Shown in pieces: positions 1 to 6,047 of a DNA stretch of 9,628 nucleotides. The DNA is from Gammaproteobacteria bacterium (GTDB taxonomy: Bacteria > Pseudomonadota > Gammaproteobacteria > PS1 > Pseudothioglobaceae): assembly GCA_028599035.1 (NCBI GenBank), contig JAQRMT010000054.1:1-9628 (forward strand), read 5' to 3'. Every line of letters begins with the position of its first letter. Position 1 is the first letter of the stretch. Under the pieces are notes generated by a model. It was not told where the DNA came from. It saw only the letters and a program-made list of their open reading frames with translations, and ran no database searches. The position numbers were made by a program, and so were the translations under genes.

Positions 1-311
1 TTTCTTTCAATCACAACTTCAGCCATGGCCTCTTCAATATTTGCGATTGTTTCTAGTCTGTTTTCACCCTTCATATCGTCACTAACTTTATCGCGAACAA
101 TTGATGCCATAGTGATGTCGCTCGTGTCTAGTAAGGTGTTAGCCATTGGCATATAAACTTTTTCCATGGCTTTCGAGTGCAGTGTTGGCGAAATCATCTC
201 ATTGATAACTTTACTGGTAATGCCGTATTGTGCTTGCAATAGCACCATATAGTAAGTGGAAATTGCACCAATAATAATCAGCGCCCATTTAATAAATCTA
301 ATTGTATTCAT
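1..311 (-). CDS. Membrane-anchored protein, probable DUF302 family (N-terminal part, cut by window edge)
   Basis: The frame opens with ATG at 311 and stays open for 103 codons to the window edge, so the C-terminus is missing. AGAGAG lies about 7 nt upstream of the ATG and can act as ribosome binding site. Residues about 6-25 form one hydrophobic helix after a basic start (MNTIRFIKW), so the protein is probably anchored with its body in the periplasm. The rest is soluble and rich in Met and acidic residues, ending in NIEEAMAEVVIER. From memory, this overall shape (one N-terminal helix, then a stretch leading into 'EAM..VA.ERN') resembles DUF302 proteins of sulfur-oxidising bacteria; the diagnostic C-terminal half is outside the window. 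DUF302 function is not established. The gene follows the DUF1538/PII/CBS operon in the same direction after 94 nt, so it may be read through from it or use its own promoter. The frame is clear; the family is a tentative call. Confidence 0.7.
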   Translation of the reverse strand, partial: MNTIRFIKWALIIIGAISTYYMVLLQAQYGITSKVINEMISPTLHSKAMEKVYMPMANTLLDTSDITMASIVRDKVSDDMKGENRLETIANIEEAMAEVVIER

Positions 312-353
312 TTTTATTCTCTCTTGTTAGTTATAAAGTTAAGACAGTTGAGT

Positions 354-381
354 ATTCTAACAGTCTATTAATACAGTGCAA
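354..381 (-). promoter_or_regulatory. Candidate sigma-70 promoter for the DUF302-like gene
   Basis: On the minus strand, TTGCAC (positions 381-376) is followed after 16 nt by TAGAAT (359-354). These are good matches to the -35 and -10 consensus and sit about 43 nt upstream of the ATG at 311. The 94-nt gap (312-405) shows no hairpin with a T-run, so I see no terminator for the upstream operon. The gene may therefore be read both from here and by read-through. In DNA this AT-rich, chance matches are common. Confidence 0.4.
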
Positions 382-405
382 GTTTATCACTATATAATAA
401 TTTTC

Positions 406-801
406 TTATACAATATGTAAGCCATTCAACACAATATTGGTCAAACTAACCACGCCGACTATTTTGCCGTTATCTAGCACTGGACAACGAGATAAATTCA
501 ATCGAGTGAGCAATTTAGCGCAGTAACGAATCTCCATATCAGGATGTACGGAAATGGCAGGTTTGGTCATAATTTCATAAGCATTAACACGGTCTGGTGC
601 ACGCCCTTTGGCGATCACTTTGGCAGCAATATCGGCAATCAGCACCACGCCATACTCATCATGCTCATGCACTTTGTCAACGATTAACATCTTGGTTTTT
701 TTATGCTTCATGTTTTTTAAAGCGTTTTGTACGGTGCATTTGCTATTGATAATATCAACTTCTGTCCACATAATGTCTTTGACTAATACTGGGGTGTTCA
801 T
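406..801 (-). CDS. Stand-alone tandem CBS-domain (Bateman) protein
   Basis: The 131-residue cytoplasmic protein consists almost entirely of two CBS motifs, about residues 8-64 and 74-128, making one Bateman module with no attached catalytic or membrane domain. Landmarks are VKDIMW and YEIMTKPAISV at the start of each repeat, GVVLIADI ending repeat 1 and GKIVGVVSLTNIV ending repeat 2. CBS pairs usually bind AMP, ADP, ATP or related nucleotides and regulate a partner. The usual T/S-x-x-D ribose-contact motif is half kept in each repeat: L-x-x-D (54-57) in repeat 1 and S-x-x-N (119-122) in repeat 2, so ligand binding may be altered. Its ATG lies in an ATGA overlap with the PII-like gene stop, preceded by a strong GGAGGA site, so it is translationally coupled. 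The likely partner is the membrane pair or the PII-like protein of the same operon; that is inference. Confidence 0.9.
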   Translation of the reverse strand: MNTPVLVKDIMWTEVDIINSKCTVQNALKNMKHKKTKMLIVDKVHEHDEYGVVLIADIAAKVIAKGRAPDRVNAYEIMTKPAISVHPDMEIRYCAKLLTRLNLSRCPVLDNGKIVGVVSLTNIVLNGLHIV

Positions 802-1148
802 AGTTTTTCCTCCACGGTTGTTTCTAATGCTTGTATTTGATGTATGACACCAACAGCATCCTCTACATCAATTTGAAAAGCGATGCCCTCTTGGTCATCA
901 CGGTCGAAATCTCCTGCTATAGCAATACTTTCTAGAATTGATCTAGAAAGGTGCTGCTCCACAAGTAGTAATAAGACATCCCTTGGGGCTTCAATATTGA
1001 GCCCCAGAAATGTTTTGTTATGTTCCAAGCCTTCACCTCGGGCTTGAGAAATAATGGTTGATCCTGTAGCGCCTTTGTTTCTAGCCGCCTCAAGGATTGC
1101 GTCAGTTTTATTGCTATCAACAAAAGCAATAATCAGTTTAAAGTGCAT
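798..1148 (-). CDS. PII-like signal protein (GlnB/GlnK superfamily, divergent)
   Basis: The 116-residue protein has the PII ferredoxin-like pattern. A first strand (KLIIAFV, 4-10) is followed by a helix to about 25, GATGSTIISQARGEG (26-40) matching the 'GxTGxTv..v.G.G' region, a loop near 37-55, LLLLVEQHLSRSILESI (59-75), a B-loop zone near 78-89 and a last strand FQIDVEDAVGV (91-101). It departs from true GlnB/GlnK. The T-loop is short and has no Tyr at the uridylylation position, and the basic ATP-binding B-loop (TGKIGDGK type) is replaced by the acidic run AGDFDRDDQEG. It is therefore unlikely to be a GlnD-modified nitrogen sensor. PII-like proteins often control a membrane transporter encoded beside them, which fits the two DUF1538 genes upstream. 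The ATG follows an AGGAGA site lying in the last codons of the preceding gene, which it overlaps by 11 nt. Confidence 0.85.
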   Translation of the reverse strand: MHFKLIIAFVDSNKTDAILEAARNKGATGSTIISQARGEGLEHNKTFLGLNIEAPRDVLLLLVEQHLSRSILESIAIAGDFDRDDQEGIAFQIDVEDAVGVIHQIQALETTVEEKL

Positions 1149-1887
1149 CGTTTTTTCTCCTGTTTAAAAAATTTGTTATTTGTGCATACGCCAGCACACT
1201 CATGATTGGAAACAGCGAAGCAAAAGCAATCAGTCCAAAACCATCAATGATTGGATTTCTGCCCTCAATTGTACTCGCCAAACCTAAACCTAGGGCGGCA
1301 ACTAATGGTACGGTAACTGTAGAAGTGGTTACACCACCTGTGTCATAGGCTAGCGCAATGATGTCTTTTGGTGCAAAATAAGTTTGTATCAAAACAACCA
1401 CATAGCCTGTAATAATAAAATAGTGAATCGGCAGCCCAGCCACAATACGAAAACTACCCAGAGAAATGCCCACCGCAACACCGAATGCGACAATAATGCG
1501 AAGCGACCAGACTTTAATAAAACCACCTGATACTTGATTGGCTTTAATGGCAACTGCTAGCAGCGAAGGTTCGGCAATAGTGGTAGCAAACCCAATAGCA
1601 AAGGCAAAAATATAGACCCAATAGTAGCTGCCCCAGTTAGTATTAATGCCAATAAAATCAACACTGGTAAGTTGGTTTGCCATGAGTTTTCCGAGTGGAA
1701 ATAGCGCTTTTTCTAAACCAATAATGAACAAAGTTAGTCCAATCCAAACTAAGATAAAGCCAATAATAACCTTTTTTAAATTGGGAATCTTTTGTTTAAG
1801 AATGAGGAATTGGAAGCCAAACAACACCAGAGCAATTGGTGCTACATCCCCAAGCATATCGATAAAAGGCTGCAATAAGTCTACCAT
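1138..1887 (-). CDS. DUF1538-family membrane protein, second copy
   Basis: This 249-residue, strongly hydrophobic inner-membrane protein has about seven candidate membrane segments (roughly 13-30, 38-56, 86-104, 128-148, 155-171, 190-206 and 213-236). Two glycine/threonine-rich signatures are typical of what I know of DUF1538: GFATTIAEPSLLAVA (99-113) and YDTGGVTTSTVTVPL (181-195), followed by DGFG (215-218). It also has LFPLG near 62-66. All of these recur at matching positions in the neighbouring copy. The C-terminus is short and basic (NRRKNDAL). The biochemical role of DUF1538 is not known to me; a transporter or channel is the natural guess because PII-like and CBS genes follow directly. 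The start at 1887 overlaps the end of the first copy by 7 nt and has only a weak GGAA site, so expression probably depends on translational coupling. Confidence 0.88.
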   Translation of the reverse strand: MVDLLQPFIDMLGDVAPIALVLFGFQFLILKQKIPNLKKVIIGFILVWIGLTLFIIGLEKALFPLGKLMANQLTSVDFIGINTNWGSYYWVYIFAFAIGFATTIAEPSLLAVAIKANQVSGGFIKVWSLRIIVAFGVAVGISLGSFRIVAGLPIHYFIITGYVVVLIQTYFAPKDIIALAYDTGGVTTSTVTVPLVAALGLGLASTIEGRNPIIDGFGLIAFASLFPIMSVLAYAQITNFLNRRKNDAL

Positions 1888-2612
1888 AACATTCCAAAAA
1901 TCATAACCGCAACAATGGGCAATAAAGCAGTGATGGCGATCATACCAAAACCATCAATCATCGGACTCCTGCCACGAATTGAACTGGCTAAACCAACCCC
2001 CAATGCGGTAATCAATGGCACAGTAATAGTGCTGGTAGTTACACCGCCAGAATCATAAGCAATGCCAATAATATTGTCAGGGGCAAAAGCAGTGGTAATA
2101 ATAACCAGTAAATATCCGCCAGTAATTAAATATGTGAGTGGCCAACCTTTAATAATACGCAATACACCTAATAAAACGGCTAAACCAGCTGAGGTTGCTA
2201 CAAAATAACGCAGTGTTTGTGCGTAAGTGTGCAGATCTGCTTTGTTTTCTATTAAGCCGCCGAGTTGTGCCACATTAGCGGCTTCATTAGCAACGGCAAT
2301 AAGGGCAGGTTCTGCCATAGTTGTGCCAAATCCAAGTGCAAAGGCAAATATTAACAGCCAAATCAGAGAACCTTTTTTAACAAAGGCAAATGCCAGCGCC
2401 TCACCAATGGGAAACAATCCTAAATTTAAGCCATAGACGAATAAAGTTAAACCCAATAACACAAATCCTGTGCCAATAATAATATCGGTAAAATTAGGGA
2501 TATGCTGTTGTAACACAACCAGTTGAAAAAAACCAATCACTAATACAATCGGCACTAAATCTTTAGCACTGTTTAGCAAGTTGTTCATAAATACGAAGAA
2601 GGTTTTTTTCAT
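1881..2612 (-). CDS. DUF1538-family membrane protein, first copy (first gene of operon)
   Basis: This 243-residue inner-membrane protein is a paralogue of the next gene. Shared elements are FFQLVVLQQHIPNF (28-41), LFPIG (66-70), GFGTTMAEPALIAVA (94-108), YDSGGVTTSTITVPL (186-200), GRSPMIDGFG (214-223) and a last hydrophobic helix that ends the protein. It differs by a longer, more polar segment after the first signature (about 109-130, containing ENKADLHTYAQ), absent from the second copy. From memory, many bacteria encode DUF1538 as one roughly 500-residue protein with two such halves; here they would be separate subunits. The start is uncertain. ATG at 2612 has no visible ribosome binding site, and neither has the alternative ATG eight codons in (2588), which lines up better with the start of the second copy. 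It heads the minus-strand operon and is divergent from pabC. Confidence 0.87.
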   Translation of the reverse strand: MKKTFFVFMNNLLNSAKDLVPIVLVIGFFQLVVLQQHIPNFTDIIIGTGFVLLGLTLFVYGLNLGLFPIGEALAFAFVKKGSLIWLLIFAFALGFGTTMAEPALIAVANEAANVAQLGGLIENKADLHTYAQTLRYFVATSAGLAVLLGVLRIIKGWPLTYLITGGYLLVIITTAFAPDNIIGIAYDSGGVTTSTITVPLITALGVGLASSIRGRSPMIDGFGMIAITALLPIVAVMIFGMLW

Positions 2613-2655
2613 TAGGGTTTTATTGTGATTTCGGCTAAATTAACGCCCGTTGGCA

Positions 2656-2663
2656 ATTATAAT
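2656..2663. promoter_or_regulatory. Two-way -10 element between divergent DUF1538 operon and pabC
   Basis: ATTATAAT contains TATAAT on the plus strand (2658-2663) and, overlapping it, TATAAT on the minus strand (2661-2656). It is the only strong -10 motif in the 58-bp spacer. On the plus strand it predicts transcription start at about 2670-2671, the A of the pabC ATG. On the minus strand it predicts a start near 2649 and a leader of about 37 nt before the DUF1538 ATG. Neither side has a good -35 hexamer at 16-18 nt, so the plus-strand reading is the better one and the minus-strand reading is weaker. Confidence 0.45.
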
Positions 2664-2670
2664 AGAATCT

Positions 2671-3474
2671 ATGAAAGAAGTCGTTTTAATTAATGGAAAA
2701 CAACAATCTCAACTTAGCGTGTTTAATCGCTTAACGCAGTTTGGCGATGGTTTATTTGAGACTTGCGTCGTCAAAAATACGCAATTATTGCTTTGGTCAG
2801 CACATTTTTCTAGGTTAGAAAAAGGTCGTGAGCAACTTAAAATTAATCGCGTTAGTGAACAACAATGGTTGAAAGATATTGCCAAAGCACTTTTAATCGC
2901 CAAGTTAGAGCAAGCTGTAGTCAAGGTGATATTGTCTCGTGGGCAAAGCGTACGAGGATATGGGTTTGAAGTAGATATTGAGCCAACACGACTTATTATT
3001 GTCTCAAAAATGCCCGATAAAATGCCGAGCGAATATACGCTCAGTGTTTGTAACAGCGGCTATGCTAATAATCAATTATTGTCTAATATTAAACATTGCA
3101 ACCGTCTTGAGCAAATATTAGCGCGCAGTAATTTGCATGCTGACGAGTGTATTATGTTAGATGATGACGGCTGTGTGGTTTCGGTTACGCAGGGCAATAT
3201 TTTTGCCATAAAGTCAGGTGTATTATTAACACCAAGCTTAGAAAAATGTGGCATTGCAGGCACACGACGAGCCGTGATATTAAAAATTGCCACAGCACTA
3301 GGTTTACAAGTTAAGGTAGGCATATTAACATTGCAGACGCTGAATAACTGTGATGAAGTGTTTATCAGCAATAGTATAATTGGCATCAAGTCCGTTACAG
3401 TTATTAATGAAAAACGCTTTAATCAACACACTATTACACAGCAATTAGCGCAAGCCTTAGAGGAAAAACTATAA
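2671..3474 (+). CDS. pabC: Aminodeoxychorismate lyase (PabC)
   Basis: This PLP-dependent fold-type IV enzyme splits 4-amino-4-deoxychorismate into 4-aminobenzoate and pyruvate, the last step of pABA synthesis for folate. With the start at 2671 it has 267 residues, the normal family size. The N-terminus (VLINGKQQ, then LTQFGDGLFET at 21-31) lines up with E. coli PabC. The PLP lysine is expected at K141 in NIKHCNRLEQILARS. The phosphate-binding part includes DECIMLDDDG, TQGNIF, GIAGTRR and FISNSIIGIKSV, as in branched-chain aminotransferase relatives. An in-frame TTG at 2650 adds seven residues (MAIIIES) unlike the family, and it lies upstream of the TATAAT, so I reject it. There is no ribosome binding site before 2671; with TATAAT ending 7 nt upstream, the mRNA may be leaderless. 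The stop overlaps mltG by 1 nt (TAATG), and the order pabC-mltG-tmk-holB supports the call. Confidence 0.95.
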   Translation: MKEVVLINGKQQSQLSVFNRLTQFGDGLFETCVVKNTQLLLWSAHFSRLEKGREQLKINRVSEQQWLKDIAKALLIAKLEQAVVKVILSRGQSVRGYGFEVDIEPTRLIIVSKMPDKMPSEYTLSVCNSGYANNQLLSNIKHCNRLEQILARSNLHADECIMLDDDGCVVSVTQGNIFAIKSGVLLTPSLEKCGIAGTRRAVILKIATALGLQVKVGILTLQTLNNCDEVFISNSIIGIKSVTVINEKRFNQHTITQQLAQALEEKL

Positions 3475-4421
3475 TGAAAAAAATTCTAACAACCATTGCC
3501 GTACTAGTACTAACCTGGTCTTATTGGGCAAACACCATTAAGACCACCCACCCAACTGTTTATCACCTACCTCAAGGCGCCAACATTGTTTCAGTCGCCA
3601 ATAATCTTGAAAAGCGTGGCGTGATTCGCTCTTCTTATTTCTTGCGTATAGTGGCTAAGGTCTTTGACCTTGAGTCCGAATTAAAATCTGGCTATTACGA
3701 CATAGCGCCAAACATGAGCGCAATGGATTTGCTTAATGATTTTGCATCAGCAACAGTAGCTGAGCGTAATATTGTCCTAATTGAAGGCGAAACCGTGCGC
3801 CATTATTATCAACAATTGCAAAGCATTGAGGCGTTAAAATCCAGTGGCTCATTGGCAAACACGATGCGTTTGGCGGGTGTTCAAGCACCTTATGAAGGGG
3901 TTTTTTGGCCAGACACTTACCGTGTGCGTTATGGCGATAGTGTTGCCAGTGTTTTTAAAAGGTCGCATCAAATTATGCAAGAAATATTGTCTTCTGAATG
4001 GAAAAATCGAGATAAAACCCTGCGTTTAAAGAGCGCATCTCAAGCACTGATATTAGCATCTTTGATTGAAAAAGAAACCGCACACAATGCTGAAAAATCG
4101 CAAATAGCAGGTGTATTTATGCGCCGTTTGCAAATAGGTATGCGCCTGCAAACTGACCCAACAGTTGTGTACGGTTTGGGTGAAAAATATCGTGGTTTTT
4201 TAACACGACAAGACTTAAAACTCAACAGCCCTTATAACACCTATCGAAATCACGGCTTACCGCCAACCCCAATTAGCTCAGTTAGCATCACTTCGTTGCG
4301 TGCGGCAATGCATCCTGCATCGGGCGATACTCTATTTTTTGTTGCTAAGAAAAATGGCACTCATGCTTTTGCAAAAACTTATCAACAACATCGCCATAAT
4401 ATTCAGAAGTATTTAAAATAA
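3474..4421 (+). CDS. mltG: Endolytic murein transglycosylase MltG (YceG)
   Basis: This inner-membrane lytic transglycosylase cuts nascent peptidoglycan strands inside the chain and is thought to set glycan length by ending elongation. Its 315 residues are close to the usual length of about 340. Residues 4-20 form the membrane anchor. A LysM-like part follows (about 27-90: TVYHLPQGANIVSVANNLEKR and LKSGYYDI), then the catalytic domain with EGVFWPDTY (141-149). The family hallmark ASLIEKETA (195-203) carries the catalytic glutamate (E199 or E201), and FMRRLQIGMRLQTDPTVVYG follows. Further conserved pieces are SPYNTYRNHGLPPTPIS, the AAMHPA turn and FVAKKNGTHAF near the end. The ATG overlaps the pabC stop by 1 nt, with an AGAGGA site about 9 nt upstream. 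No key residue looks lost. Confidence 0.95.
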   Translation: MKKILTTIAVLVLTWSYWANTIKTTHPTVYHLPQGANIVSVANNLEKRGVIRSSYFLRIVAKVFDLESELKSGYYDIAPNMSAMDLLNDFASATVAERNIVLIEGETVRHYYQQLQSIEALKSSGSLANTMRLAGVQAPYEGVFWPDTYRVRYGDSVASVFKRSHQIMQEILSSEWKNRDKTLRLKSASQALILASLIEKETAHNAEKSQIAGVFMRRLQIGMRLQTDPTVVYGLGEKYRGFLTRQDLKLNSPYNTYRNHGLPPTPISSVSITSLRAAMHPASGDTLFFVAKKNGTHAFAKTYQQHRHNIQKYLK

Positions 4422-4425
4422 GCCC

Positions 4426-5043
4426 ATGCAAAAAGGAAAATTTATCACCATTGATGGCGTAGAAGGCGCAGGAAAAAGCACCCAAATTGATTTTATTTGC
4501 CAATATTTGGCGGATAAAGGCGTTAATATTGTACTGACTCGAGAACCAGGCGGAACAGCAATAGGCGAGAAGATTCGCACCTTGTTATTAAGCAATTCAA
4601 CCGGCAAGATGCACGCAGACACGGAGTTAATGCTGATGTTTGCCGCTAGAAACGAGCATATTCAAAACAAAATAACGCCCGCATTGGCGCAAGGAGATTG
4701 GGTCTTGAGTGATAGATTTACTGATGCCTCTTACGCCTATCAAGGTGGCGGTCGTGGTTTGGATGTTGCCCGCATTACGCAGTTAGAAGATTGGGTGTTA
4801 CAGGCATTTACCCCTGATATGACGCTACTGCTGGATGTGTCTGTGGATATTGGTATGAAGCGTGTAGAATCCAGAGGCAAAAAAGACCGCATAGAGCAGG
4901 AAGATTTTGATTTTTTTAATCGTGTGCGTGAGGCTTATATTACCCGCTCTAAACAACACCCTGAGCGTATTAAATTAATTGACGCTACGCAAACGATAGC
5001 GCATACTCAGCAACAAATTAAAGCTATTTTAGATTCGTTATGA
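4426..5043 (+). CDS. tmk: Thymidylate kinase (dTMP kinase)
   Basis: This cytoplasmic enzyme phosphorylates dTMP to dTDP with ATP, an essential step towards dTTP. At 205 residues it is of normal size. The P-loop is GVEGAGKST (11-19). The dTMP-binding segment TREPGGT is at 38-44, and DRFTDASYAYQGGGRG at 96-111 is the DR(F/Y)-S/T-AYQ signature. The LID region RGKKDRIEQE (150-159) has its basic residues there, as in the E. coli-type (class II) enzymes, rather than in the P-loop. The start at 4426 lies 4 nt after the mltG stop and has no clear ribosome binding site, so re-initiation from mltG translation is likely. The stop overlaps the holB start (ATGA). Placement next to the polymerase III subunit gene is standard in gammaproteobacteria. 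Confidence 0.97.
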   Translation: MQKGKFITIDGVEGAGKSTQIDFICQYLADKGVNIVLTREPGGTAIGEKIRTLLLSNSTGKMHADTELMLMFAARNEHIQNKITPALAQGDWVLSDRFTDASYAYQGGGRGLDVARITQLEDWVLQAFTPDMTLLLDVSVDIGMKRVESRGKKDRIEQEDFDFFNRVREAYITRSKQHPERIKLIDATQTIAHTQQQIKAILDSL

Positions 5044-6047
5044 CACTTCCTTGGCACCAAGATGCGTTTGCAAAACTCAAACAGATGATTGACCAAAATC
5101 ATCTACCCCATGCGTTATTGATTACAGGTGTGTCTCGAATAGGTAAGTTTGACTTAATGCAACAACTCATTGGCGTATTATTAAATGATGATGAAATTAT
5201 TAGAAAGGATAATGCACAGCAAGATTTAGACAACGCTGTGTTGATTAGGCGTTCCCATTACACGAATATGATTTATTGTCGTGCAGGTGAAATTAATCCA
5301 AACACCAAAAATCGTTCTAAAGATATTCGTGTTGATCAGGTGCGTGCATTTTGCGAGGCATTAAACAAAACTGCTGATAAATTGCAAATAGGCGTTATTT
5401 TTTACGCCGATCAAATGAATATTAATGCTGCCAATAGTTTGTTAAAAACGCTGGAAGAGCCGAGAAAAAACACATTAATTATCTTACTGGCACATAATCC
5501 TAAAAATCTACCAGTTACGATTGTTTCCCGTTGCCAAAGCGTGCATATTAGCCCTGCTTACGACCAAGACACCAGGATGTGGATTGAGCAACATATTGAA
5601 CACAAGGAAGATTTTGATACAATACAGCTGTTAGAAGCTGCACATGGCGTGCCTTTTAAAGTCATTGATGGGCTTTCGGGGGATGGCTCTATTCATTATC
5701 AAAAATGGCAAAATCAATTATTAAGTATTGCCCTGCATCCAGCCACCATTAACAAAGTAGAAGGCTTTGAGAGTAACGAAGTTGAGGTTTTGAGTTGCTT
5801 GCAACACTTAGTTATCGAGGGTATTCGACTCAAAGCACTTAAACGAGAAGGAGGCTTGATTGAGTTAAATAAAATCATCAGCCTGGCAAAAACAGATTTT
5901 TTGTTTAAATTATTAGATGACATCTCTCGTGCCATTGCCCTAGCAAAAACCAGTGTGAATATAAAATTATTATTGGATAATGTGCTGATTGTATGGTCGC
6001 ATATTACCCATCTAAAAACCTACCCACAAATATTGGAGCATAAATAA
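5040..6047 (+). CDS. holB: DNA polymerase III delta' subunit (clamp loader)
   Basis: This is the delta' subunit of the clamp loader, which with delta and the tau/gamma subunits loads the beta sliding clamp. Its 335 residues match the E. coli length (334). Visible are the N-terminal WHQDAFAKLKQMI and HLPHALLITG, a degenerate P-loop (GVSRIGKFDL, 30-39) consistent with the non-ATP-binding role of delta', RVDQVRAF (97-104), ADQMNINAANSLLKTLEEP (123-141) and the SRC motif VSRCQS (162-167), which supplies the arginine finger. The four zinc-binding cysteines normally found in the 50-65 region are missing: that stretch reads LNDDEIIRKDNAQQDLDNAV, and the only cysteine nearby is C80. The C-terminal half is divergent, as is usual. 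The ATG overlaps the tmk stop by 4 nt, and the tmk neighbour makes the name firm. Confidence 0.92.
   Translation: MTLPWHQDAFAKLKQMIDQNHLPHALLITGVSRIGKFDLMQQLIGVLLNDDEIIRKDNAQQDLDNAVLIRRSHYTNMIYCRAGEINPNTKNRSKDIRVDQVRAFCEALNKTADKLQIGVIFYADQMNINAANSLLKTLEEPRKNTLIILLAHNPKNLPVTIVSRCQSVHISPAYDQDTRMWIEQHIEHKEDFDTIQLLEAAHGVPFKVIDGLSGDGSIHYQKWQNQLLSIALHPATINKVEGFESNEVEVLSCLQHLVIEGIRLKALKREGGLIELNKIISLAKTDFLFKLLDDISRAIALAKTSVNIKLLLDNVLIVWSHITHLKTYPQILEHK

Noticed and set aside
608..847. 79-codon plus-strand frame with hydrophobic residues
   Set aside because: It lies antisense to the CBS and PII-like genes, whose protein families are recognisable. It has no homology that I recognise and no ribosome binding site.
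2650..2670. TTG start extending PabC by seven residues
   Set aside because: The extension (MAIIIES) does not match family N-termini, has no ribosome binding site, and starts upstream of the likely -10 box.
3072..3389. 105-codon minus-strand frame within pabC
   Set aside because: It is antisense to a clear PLP enzyme and its translation shows no recognisable domain.
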